Of a stretch of 5,654 nucleotides of DNA, positions 1 to 5,450 are shown piece by piece. The translations under genes and the position numbers were made by a program. Within the stretch, counting starts at the first letter, position 1; the number at the start of each line of letters is the position of its first letter. The DNA lies in assembly GCA_031431235.1 (NCBI GenBank), contig JANPDA010000499.1, positions 1-5,654 of the forward strand, written 5' to 3'. The notes under the pieces were generated by a model that saw only the letters and a list, made by a program, of their open reading frames with translations, did no database searches and was not told the origin of the DNA. Source of the DNA: JANNSW01 sp031431235 (lineage in GTDB: Bacteria; Pseudomonadota; Alphaproteobacteria; Rhizobiales; Hyphomicrobiaceae).

Positions 1-62
1 GTTTGCGTACTGTTCTGGCTCAACTGACGACAGGCCCTAGCTGGAATAGTTGGAGACCGGCA

Positions 63-78
63 GGTCGCCCTCCCGACC
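63..78 (-). terminator. Weak hairpin just past the flavoprotein stop codon
   Basis: A 5-bp inverted repeat, GGTCG (63-67) and CGACC (74-78) with a 6-nt loop, begins six bases beyond the stop codon of the flavoprotein gene in its direction of transcription. There is no run of T after the stem on the minus strand, so it is not a standard intrinsic terminator. Stems this short are common in GC-rich DNA. I see no gene in the remaining bases to the window's left edge. Confidence 0.2.
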
Positions 79-84
79 CTCGTT

Positions 85-2148
85 TCAAGCCTCGATCGCC
101 TCGCGCTGGAACGGTGGCCGGTCGGGGTCGGGGGTCTCGCCCCATTGCTGCGCGAAGCGGTAGCCTGCATAGACGGCAGCCGCGACGGTCGCCGGCGCCA
201 GAGCGTCGCCGATCCGCGTGACCGACTTCACGCCGGCATCGGCCCCGCGAGCCTGGAGCGCGCCCCAAAGCTCATCGACCGGCAGACGCGACGTGACCGG
301 CACCAGCGTCGTGCAGGCAATCTCCTGCTCACGACCGGTGTAGGCACAGGCCAGGCCGAGCCCATCGGCCGTGCGCCGGCTCGGGATGCGAGACAGGTGC
401 AGCGTGACACCGAGCTCGAGCAGGCGGGCCTGGATGCGGTGCTGCTCCATGGTGTTGATGGTCCACGGCGATACCATGCTACGCGGCCCGGCATAGGCGA
501 CGACGTACCCCTCTCGCACCAGCAACTCGGCGAGCACGCCGCCCAGATAGTAGCCCTCGTCGTCATAGACGACGACGGCGCCTCCCTTGGCGGGGCGCTT
601 GCCCGCCATCAGCTCGTCGGGTGTCAGCACCGCCCCGCTCGCGATGTCCGCCAGAGGATGCAGCAGGCTCCGCCCGACCCCGTCCGCCCGCCAGCGCGCG
701 CCCGTCGCCAGCACCACATGGGGGATGCCGTAGCCGAGCACGTCGTCCGCGGTCAGGCGGCTCGCGAGATACATGGACACGTTCGGGAGCTTGGTCAGCT
801 GGCCGAGCCGCCAGTCACGGACACGGCCATAGGAGGCGAGGCCCGGCAGGCGGCTTTCGCGCGAGACGCGCCCGCCCCATTCCTCACCCGCCTCGGCAAT
901 CGTCACCTCGAGCCCGCGCTGCCCGAGGGCGCGCGCCGCCTCCAATCCCGCCGGCCCGCCGCCGATGATGAGGACCGCTTCCTTGCGTGCCTTCGGCACG
1001 ACCGCGATCCGCTCGGGATGCCAGCCCTTGCGCCATTCCTCGCCCATCGAGGGGTTCTGGGTGCAGCGGATCGGGGTCGCGGTGAAGTCGCCCGAGACGC
1101 AGATGTTGCAGCCGATGCATTCGCGGATGTCCTCGATCCGGCCTTCCTCGATCTTCATGGGCAGGAACGGATCGGCAATCGAGGGCCGCGCCGCCCCGAT
1201 CATATCCATGATGCCCTGCTCGATCACCCGCACCATGGTGTCGGGCGAAGTGTAGCGGCCGACGCCGACTACGGGCTTCGACGTCAGCTTCTTGACGAAG
1301 CGGATGTAGGGCTCCTGGTAGCCTTCCTCGGCAAAGCGTGCGGTCTGGCTGTCGTTCTCCCAGGCGGCGACGTTGACGTCCCAGAGGTCGGGCAGCTCGG
1401 CGAGCATCGCCACGATGTCGTGGCCCTCGCCCTGGGCCTCGATGCCCTCCGGCCCCAGCAGCTCGTCGACCGCCAGCCGTACCGCGATGCCGCACCTGTC
1501 GCCGACCGCCTCCTTGGTATCCTCGATCACCTCGCGGAACAGCCGCACCCGGTTCTCGAGGCTGCCGCCATACTCGTCGGTGCGATGGTTGTGCCGGCGC
1601 GACAGGAAATGCTGCAGGATCGTCATGTCGTGGCCGGCATAGACGTAGACGATGTCGAAGCCGGCGCGCTTGGCCCGGATCGCGGCCTGGCGATGCCAGC
1701 GGCGCAGATTGGCGATGTCGGCCTTGTCCATCGCGCGGGCGTGCGCCGCGTCGCCGCCGTCGTGGATCTCGACCGAGGGCGCCATCATCGGCTCGCGGCT
1801 GTAGCGGTTCGAGGCATGCGAGCCGTTGTAGACGAGCTCGCAGGCCGCGAGCCCGCCGTGGGCGTGGATCGCTTCCGTCATGCCGCGCATGGCCGGGATG
1901 TCCTGGTCGTCCCAGAGCCTGCCCTCGAGATAGGGGGCGATCTCGGAGGTGTGGTGGATCTCGACCTCCTCGGTCGAGACGACGGCCCAGCCGCCCTCCG
2001 CCTTCACGCCGCGCATCGCCGCCATCGACTTCGGGTAGCGGTAGCCCATGCCGCAGCAGTGCGGCACCTGGTAGAAGCGGTTCTTCGCCGTCACGGGCCC
2101 GATCTTCACGGGCTCGAACAGGATGTCGTAGCGGGGGTCGCGGGCCAT
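85..2148 (-). CDS. Trimethylamine/dimethylamine dehydrogenase-family iron-sulfur flavoprotein
   Basis: This cytoplasmic 687-residue enzyme has the two-part layout of Methylophilus trimethylamine dehydrogenase (about 730 residues). An old-yellow-enzyme TIM barrel fills about residues 8-340, followed by a 4Fe-4S site and a dinucleotide-binding half (about 390-670). The family oxidatively demethylates amines and passes electrons from FMN through 4Fe-4S to an electron-transferring flavoprotein. Visible landmarks are Cys31 in FYQVPHCCG, matching the cysteine that carries covalent FMN; Tyr170 and His173 in VYAGH; Trp263 and Asp266 in WEND; the cluster cysteines 344, 347, 350 and 362; the GGGPAG nucleotide loop at 396-401; and a second loop ATGARW at 481-486. 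The start is supported by alignment of MARDPRYDILFEP with the family N-terminus and by GAGAG five bases upstream. The pocket differs from the trimethylamine enzyme: the family's Tyr60, Ser74, Trp105 and Trp355 correspond here to Glu61, Glu75, Val106 and Asp354. The family call is secure. The substrate is unknown and probably not trimethylamine. Confidence 0.9.
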   Translation of the reverse strand: MARDPRYDILFEPVKIGPVTAKNRFYQVPHCCGMGYRYPKSMAAMRGVKAEGGWAVVSTEEVEIHHTSEIAPYLEGRLWDDQDIPAMRGMTEAIHAHGGLAACELVYNGSHASNRYSREPMMAPSVEIHDGGDAAHARAMDKADIANLRRWHRQAAIRAKRAGFDIVYVYAGHDMTILQHFLSRRHNHRTDEYGGSLENRVRLFREVIEDTKEAVGDRCGIAVRLAVDELLGPEGIEAQGEGHDIVAMLAELPDLWDVNVAAWENDSQTARFAEEGYQEPYIRFVKKLTSKPVVGVGRYTSPDTMVRVIEQGIMDMIGAARPSIADPFLPMKIEEGRIEDIRECIGCNICVSGDFTATPIRCTQNPSMGEEWRKGWHPERIAVVPKARKEAVLIIGGGPAGLEAARALGQRGLEVTIAEAGEEWGGRVSRESRLPGLASYGRVRDWRLGQLTKLPNVSMYLASRLTADDVLGYGIPHVVLATGARWRADGVGRSLLHPLADIASGAVLTPDELMAGKRPAKGGAVVVYDDEGYYLGGVLAELLVREGYVVAYAGPRSMVSPWTINTMEQHRIQARLLELGVTLHLSRIPSRRTADGLGLACAYTGREQEIACTTLVPVTSRLPVDELWGALQARGADAGVKSVTRIGDALAPATVAAAVYAGYRFAQQWGETPDPDRPPFQREAIEA

Positions 2149-2258
2149 GGGGTCTCTCGTGGCGTGCTCAATGGCGGCAGAGTGCCAAGCCGATCGCCCG
2201 CGCGCAACCGCGAAGGATGCCCCGCATCGCCATGACCGGCATTCCCGCCGTTTCTCTG

Positions 2259-2287
2259 GTCACGGTACTGCACGCGGCGCCCGTGAC
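2259..2287. promoter_or_regulatory. 7-bp inverted repeat, possible operator of the flavoprotein gene
   Basis: GTCACGG (2259-2265) and CCGTGAC (2281-2287) are perfect inverted copies with centres 22 bp apart, close to two helical turns, lying 111-139 bp upstream of the flavoprotein start. A further GTCACG occurs at 2321-2326. The spacing fits a dimeric regulator binding one face of the helix. Chance occurrence in GC-rich sequence cannot be excluded, and I cannot name a regulator. Confidence 0.3.
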
Positions 2288-2416
2288 TTTCCGGCCGGAG
2301 GTGAGCTACTGGTGCCCGGAGTCACGAGCACAGCCTGCCCCGGCGGAGGCCGTGCGCGGGCATCCAGCCAATTCTCCACGCGACATCAGCTGCTCGTCTG
2401 GATTCCTGCCGTCCAT

Positions 2417-2433
2417 GCGGAGCATGGCTCCGC
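2417..2433. repeat. Perfect 7-bp stem, 3-nt loop dyad after the AraC pseudogene
   Basis: GCGGAGC (2417-2423), ATG (2424-2426) and GCTCCGC (2427-2433) form a perfect, very GC-rich hairpin about 43 bases past the stop of the AraC pseudogene in its transcription direction. The position suits a terminator separating the regulator from the flavoprotein gene, but no T-run follows on the minus strand. It could instead be an operator or a scattered REP-like element; only one copy is visible here. Confidence 0.35.
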
Positions 2434-2476
2434 CACGACGCGGGAATGCCGTGGGAGGATGTGTGTCGTGGCTCGC

Positions 2477-2945
2477 TCATTGGAGATGGTGGGACTTGGC
2501 GTCATCGGGCTTGCGCGGCCAGGCGTCGGGCGACGTGCCCGCGAACGATGTGAGCTCGCGGACGAAATGGGCCTGATCGGCATAGCCGGCTTCCGCGGCA
2601 ACGAGTGCGCCCTCGCCTGGCCCGCTTGCCCGCAGCAGGCGTAGCGCAGCCTCGAATCGAACGAGCCTGGCCGTCGTCTCGGGCGGCAGGCCGACGTGAT
2701 CGCGGAACAGCCGGATCAGGGTCTTGGCACTGACGACCGAGCCCGGTGCTGACCGCATAACGGGAGCCGAAGTCGAGAATGAGCGGCACGATGCACCCGG
2801 GCAACTCGCTGCGTGTAATCGGGGTTGCCGCATGCTCCTCGTAGTCGACGAGCTCGCCCACGATCGCAGCCGCGATCAATTGTCCGGCCGGCGCCGTCGC
2901 CATGCTCCAGTGGGGGTGCGCCGATGTGGTCGCGGTCTCAGTCAT
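2477..2945 (-). pseudogene. AraC-family transcriptional regulator, internally deleted and frameshifted
   Basis: Two parts of one regulator lie in different frames. The first reads from ATG 2945-2943 (MTETATTSAHPHWSM) through YEEHAATPITRSELPG to LILDFGSRY near 2757, matching the start of AraC regulators about 270 residues long. The second resumes in another frame near 2730 with SAKTLIRLFRDHVGLPP and continues through RLVRFEAALRLL and AAEAGYADQAHFVREL to a stop at 2479-2477. This is the recognition helix of the first helix-turn-helix plus the complete second one. The two parts total about 147 residues, so roughly 115-135 residues of the sensing domain, linker and start of the DNA-binding domain are missing. 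The junction falls between about 2730 and 2757. A good ribosome binding site remains, which suggests recent loss. Such a regulator often controls an adjacent operon, and its target here may have been the flavoprotein gene or the sulfatase pair. A sequencing error could explain a frame change but not the missing stretch. Confidence 0.8.
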
Positions 2946-2950
2946 CGGAC

Positions 2951-2957
2951 TTTCCTC
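2951..2957 (-). promoter_or_regulatory. Ribosome binding site of the AraC pseudogene
   Basis: On the minus strand GAGGAAA sits five bases before ATG 2945-2943. It is the best Shine-Dalgarno match in the window. It fixes the original start of the AraC gene at MTETATT rather than at any ATG further upstream in the same open frame, which would run into the acetyltransferase gene. Confidence 0.65.
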
Positions 2958-2959
2958 AG

Positions 2960-2969
2960 GCTCGCGAGC
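2960..2969. promoter_or_regulatory. 10-bp palindrome in the leader of the AraC pseudogene
   Basis: GCTCGCGAGC is a perfect palindrome immediately upstream of the ribosome binding site. A second near-palindrome, ATCGG-G-CCGAT, follows at 2971-2981. Both lie in the 85-base gap between the acetyltransferase stop and the AraC start, where an autoregulatory operator would be expected. The assignment is positional only, and short GC palindromes arise easily by chance. Confidence 0.2.
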
Positions 2970-3030
2970 AATCGGGCCGATCAGAAAGCCCCACGAGCAT
3001 CGCCGGTGAATGGACCATGGCGCACCCGTC

Positions 3031-3519
3031 TCAGTCGAGATTCTTCTCGAAATTGATGAACTGCTCGCGGAAGCCGCAAGCCTGATAGACCTGCCGTGCC
3101 CTGGCGTTGGCGGCGTGAGCTGTGATCCGCAGCCAACGGGCGCCCGCCCGGCGTGCAATCGTCTCGCAATCGGCAAGCAGCAGGCGGCCAATGCCGCGGG
3201 CGCGATCGCCAGCTGTCACACAGAGGTCGCCCAGGTAGGCGTGGCTGTAGGTCACCTCGTCGCGCTCGTCGGCGACGACCACGTCAGTCAAAATCGTCGC
3301 ATAGCCCGCGATCCGGCCGTCGCACTCGGCGATGCGGATTTCTCCCTTGTGCTCGGCGCAATCCTTCAGCAAGCGCTCGACATACCAGCGGCCGATTTCG
3401 CTGGCCGGCACCAGGCGGTCGTAGATGACTGCCTCGTAGGCCTGCAGCTCGCGCACCAGCTCGACGAGGGCGGCGTCATCCTCGGGCCGGTAGGCGCGGA
3501 TCTCGATGCGCCGGCTCAT
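3031..3519 (-). CDS. GNAT-family N-acetyltransferase
   Basis: This 162-residue protein is the usual size of a single-domain GNAT enzyme, which transfers an acetyl group from acetyl-CoA to an amine. It opens with IEIRAYRPEDDAALVELVREL, the typical first strand and helix. The acetyl-CoA motif A is LGDLCVTAGDRARGIGRLLL at about residues 96-115, with the R-x-x-G-x-G pyrophosphate loop at 106-111. Motif B is NARARQVYQACGFRE at about 138-152, with the terminal CGF. There is no signal peptide or membrane segment. The start at 3519 is chosen because it gives a standard domain and forms an ATGA overlap with the sulfatase stop; the longer upstream open frame adds only arginine-rich antisense-like sequence. 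Translation is probably coupled to the sulfatase, because the nearest GGAG lies about a dozen bases upstream inside that gene. The acetyl acceptor cannot be read from the sequence. Confidence 0.9.
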   Translation of the reverse strand: MSRRIEIRAYRPEDDAALVELVRELQAYEAVIYDRLVPASEIGRWYVERLLKDCAEHKGEIRIAECDGRIAGYATILTDVVVADERDEVTYSHAYLGDLCVTAGDRARGIGRLLLADCETIARRAGARWLRITAHAANARARQVYQACGFREQFINFEKNLD

Positions 3520-5096
3520 TTCACATCCCGGCTCCAGTTGCGCCGCGTGCGCTTTCCAGCCTTGGGTGGCTCGTCGCGGTAAGGCACACGGGCGCGACGG
3601 TCGGTGTCGTAGAGCTCGCCACCATAATTGCGGTTGTAGACCTTGGCGGCGTCGATCCGGGGCTCGTAGTCCCATGGGTGAATGCGGCCCTGCAGCAGCG
3701 AGTCCTGGACGAGGAGGCGCGCCTTCTGGGTCGCGATCACGTCGGCCTTGATGGCGGCGCTGTCCCAGCGTTTGGCGGCTTCATCGGCGAAGGCGGCGGC
3801 CACCGGCGAGTCCGCAACGAGGTTTCTCAATTCGCTGGGATCGGCAGCCGTATCGTAGAGTTGCGGCGGGTCGCCCACAGCGGTGATGTATTTGAGGTTT
3901 CCCCGCTTGATCATGAGCACGGGCTCGGTAGTCCCTTCCGCCATGTACTCGCCGTAGACCGTATCCCGCCAGCCCTTGGCACGCCCCTCGGTAAGCGGAA
4001 TGAGGCTTGCCCCCTCGATCGGAGCTGCCAGCTCGGGCACCTTGCCGTCGTGGGCGATATCGAGCAGCGTCGGCAGCATGTCGATGAGGGAAGCATTCTG
4101 CTTCACGCGCCGGCGCTTCAGGCGTCCCGGCCAGCGCATGACCAGCGGCACGCGCACCGAGCGCTCGAAATAGACCATCTTGTACCAGAGGCCGCGCTCG
4201 CCGAGCATGTCGCCGTGATCGGCGGTGACGATGACGACCGTGTTGTCGAGCAGGCCCTGGCGCTCGAGCGGCTGCATCACCTGGCCGATCAGCTCATCCG
4301 CATAGGAAACCATGGAATAATAGCCGTGGCGGGCAGTGCGGACATGGGCCTCGGTCACCTCGTGCTCGCCGCGATCGTAGAGATCCCACATGCGCCGCGA
4401 GAACGGATCGCGCTCAACTGGCGCGATGTAGGGCACGGCCGGCATGTCGATGTCGTCGTCGCGGTAGAGATCCCAGAGATGGCGCGGCGCCAGATAGGGG
4501 TCGTGCGGGTGCATCAGCGACAGGCAGAGCATGAAGGGCCGCTCGTCGTTCCCCCGCGCATGGTCCCAGAGCCAGCGCGTGGCGTGCCAGGCAACCTCCT
4601 CGTCGTAGTCGATCTCGAGCGTGCGGTCGTAGGGCCCGGCTTCCGTCACGCTCAGCATGTTGTGGAACCACCAGTGGATGTGCTTGGGGTCGCTCCACGT
4701 CGGCGTCCAGCCGAAATCGCCAGGATAGATGTCGGTCGTGACCCGGTCCTCGAAGCCGTGCAGCTGGTCGGCGCCAACGAAGTGCATCTTGCCGGCGAGG
4801 CAGGTCCGGTAGCCGGCGTGGCGCAGGTAGTGGGCAAAGGTCGGGATCGAGGCGGGGAATTCGGAGGCATTGTCGTAGGCGCCGATTCTGTGGTTGGCCT
4901 GCCCCGTCATGAACGAGAACCGCGAGGGGCCGCACAAGGCCGAGTTGCAGTAGAAGTTCTCGAACACGACGCCCTCGTCGGCAAGCGCCGAGATGTTGGG
5001 CGTGCTGACGAGCTTGTGGCCATAGTCGGGGAGCGACTGCGGGCTGAGCTGGTCGAGCATGACGAGGAGGATATTGGGGCGGGAGGTTCTGGGCAT
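3516..5096 (-). CDS. betC: Choline-sulfatase-type arylsulfatase
   Basis: This 526-residue cytosolic type I sulfatase resembles Sinorhizobium BetC (about 512 residues), which hydrolyses choline-O-sulfate to choline and sulfate. The formylglycine motif is C55-G-P-S-R59, with Cys55 needing oxidation by a formylglycine-generating enzyme encoded elsewhere. Metal and catalytic residues are visible as Asp15-Gln16 (MLDQ), Lys103 and His105 (GKMH), His196/His198 (HPHDP), Asp293-His294 (ADHGDMLGERGLW) and Lys306. BetC-like blocks include YDNASEFPASIPTFAHYLR, LHGFEDRVTTDIYPGDFGWT, with Trp130 at the position of a choline-contacting tryptophan, and HWWFHN. The C-terminal signature of choline sulfatases is present at about 464-490 (QDSLLQGRIHPWDYEPR then YNRN). 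A basic extension (about 493-526) is longer than in the reference. There is no signal peptide. The ATG start has only a weak ribosome site. It overlaps the acetyltransferase by four bases. The sulfatase class is certain, but choline sulfate as substrate is an inference from similarity, since related paralogues exist. Confidence 0.82.
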   Translation of the reverse strand: MPRTSRPNILLVMLDQLSPQSLPDYGHKLVSTPNISALADEGVVFENFYCNSALCGPSRFSFMTGQANHRIGAYDNASEFPASIPTFAHYLRHAGYRTCLAGKMHFVGADQLHGFEDRVTTDIYPGDFGWTPTWSDPKHIHWWFHNMLSVTEAGPYDRTLEIDYDEEVAWHATRWLWDHARGNDERPFMLCLSLMHPHDPYLAPRHLWDLYRDDDIDMPAVPYIAPVERDPFSRRMWDLYDRGEHEVTEAHVRTARHGYYSMVSYADELIGQVMQPLERQGLLDNTVVIVTADHGDMLGERGLWYKMVYFERSVRVPLVMRWPGRLKRRRVKQNASLIDMLPTLLDIAHDGKVPELAAPIEGASLIPLTEGRAKGWRDTVYGEYMAEGTTEPVLMIKRGNLKYITAVGDPPQLYDTAADPSELRNLVADSPVAAAFADEAAKRWDSAAIKADVIATQKARLLVQDSLLQGRIHPWDYEPRIDAAKVYNRNYGGELYDTDRRARVPYRDEPPKAGKRTRRNWSRDVK

Positions 5097-5125
5097 CGGG
5101 GCACCACACGTTGGGAGAGCCCCGT

Positions 5126-5137
5126 CGGGCTAGCCCG
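5126..5137. promoter_or_regulatory. Perfect 12-bp palindrome upstream of the sulfatase
   Basis: CGGGCTAGCCCG reads identically on both strands and lies 30-41 bases upstream of the sulfatase start, where a repressor could block transcription or leader extension. A flanking inverted pair, GGGGC (5098-5102) and GCCCC (5119-5123), lies between it and the start codon. Choline sulfatase genes in rhizobia are commonly controlled by the choline-responsive repressor BetI, but I cannot match this site to a known BetI box. Confidence 0.3.
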
Positions 5138-5197
5138 CATGACCCGGCAGCGCAAGGGCGTCTTGGCGTACGGGCGCTCGAACAAAAAAGGAACATT

Positions 5198-5280
5198 TGC
5201 AAAATCGCGACTATGTCTCTTGTAAAATCGCGGGCTATTCGCTTATAAAATCGCGGGTACCGTACTAGCAAAATCGCGGG
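5198..5280. repeat. Four direct repeats with an exact 23-bp period
   Basis: The core AAAATCGCG begins at 5201, 5224, 5247 and 5270, so every step is 23 bp. Three copies read AAAATCGCGGG and the first reads AAAATCGCGAC. Each core is preceded by a similar tetranucleotide (TTGC, TTGT, TTAT, TAGC), and the rest of each unit varies. The array lies in an AT-rich patch that starts about 5181 and stands out in this GC-rich window. The variable spacers are 12-14 bp, too short for CRISPR. Helically phased short repeats fit (a) the multiple terminal repeats typical of IS21-family element ends, the first copy giving a TG-initial end at 5198; (b) a multi-site operator upstream of the sulfatase; or (c) plasmid-type iterons. 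No transposase or replication gene is visible alongside, so the role is unresolved. Confidence 0.8.
5242..5271 (-). promoter_or_regulatory. Possible sigma-70-type promoter inside the repeat array
   Basis: On the minus strand TTGCTA (5271-5266) and TATAAG (5247-5242) resemble -35 and -10 hexamers separated by 18 bp, pointing toward the sulfatase whose start is about 145 bases downstream. The -10 matches five of six consensus bases and the -35 four of six. Both hexamers overlap repeat copies, so the resemblance may be a by-product of the AT-rich repeat edges. It is the best promoter-like sequence I see upstream of the sulfatase pair. Confidence 0.3.
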
Positions 5281-5450
5281 GCCTCGAAAGGCAATTCCGC
5301 GGGAGCCCCACCCATGCCAAGTCTCTATCCGCGCTGGCAGCCCGCACCGGCCGTTGTGTGACGCCTGCAAACGAGGGATTGAGGTGTGCGGCCTTCGGTA
5401 TCGGCAGCCATTCAAGCCGAAGTGTGTGGCAGGAGGCCCGGAAGCCGCTA
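5281..5450. other. Non-coding stretch between the repeat array and the right-edge gene
   Basis: I see no convincing gene here. A plus-strand ATG at 5314 opens only a 15-codon frame. Another plus-strand frame, without a visible start, runs to a stop at 5459-5461 and contains cysteine pairs (LCDACKRG, then EVCG and KPKC) that loosely recall a zinc knuckle, but it lacks support. A small hairpin, GCCT-CGAA-AGGC, lies at 5281-5292 directly after the last repeat. Confidence 0.4.

Larger units (their letters stand above)
2149..2476. other. Non-coding gap upstream of the flavoprotein gene
   Basis: These 328 bases separate the broken AraC gene from the flavoprotein start and should carry the flavoprotein promoter on the minus strand. 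I find no convincing protein: the plus-strand frames across it have no recognisable domain and run into the antisense of neighbouring genes. It holds two clear dyads (annotated separately), a GAGAG ribosome binding site at 2154-2158, and no persuasive -35/-10 pair. A TTGGCAC element (minus strand, around 2183-2189) resembles the -24 half of a sigma-54 promoter, but the -12 half is absent at the required spacing. Confidence 0.5.

Noticed and set aside
63..78. Strong intrinsic terminator after the flavoprotein
   Set aside because: The stem is only 5 bp and no T-run follows, so it is kept only as a weak hairpin.
2170..2190. Sigma-54-like TTGGCAC upstream of the flavoprotein gene
   Set aside because: The -24 element matches, but at the required spacing the -12 GC is displaced by one base and the surrounding TTGC is absent.
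145..2235. A 696-codon plus-strand open frame opposite the flavoprotein gene
   Set aside because: It is the antisense of a strongly recognisable enzyme. Its product is rich in Arg, Ala, His and Asp with no domain, as expected from GC-rich codon bias.
2217..2576. A 119-codon plus-strand frame in the gap upstream of the flavoprotein
   Set aside because: It runs into the antisense of the AraC pseudogene, has no recognisable domain and no good ribosome site.
3520..3675. Longer N-terminus for the acetyltransferase starting at 3675
   Set aside because: The extra 52 residues are Arg/Ala-rich frame-shadow sequence of the sulfatase, and the GNAT domain begins normally at MSRRIEIR with an ATGA overlap.
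3678..5225. A 515-codon plus-strand open frame opposite the sulfatase
   Set aside because: The minus-strand sulfatase has all catalytic motifs. The plus-strand product has no family features and is a codon-bias shadow.
5198..5280. CRISPR array
   Set aside because: The conserved core is only about 11-15 bp, the spacers are 12-14 bp, and there are no cas genes; the dimensions do not fit CRISPR.
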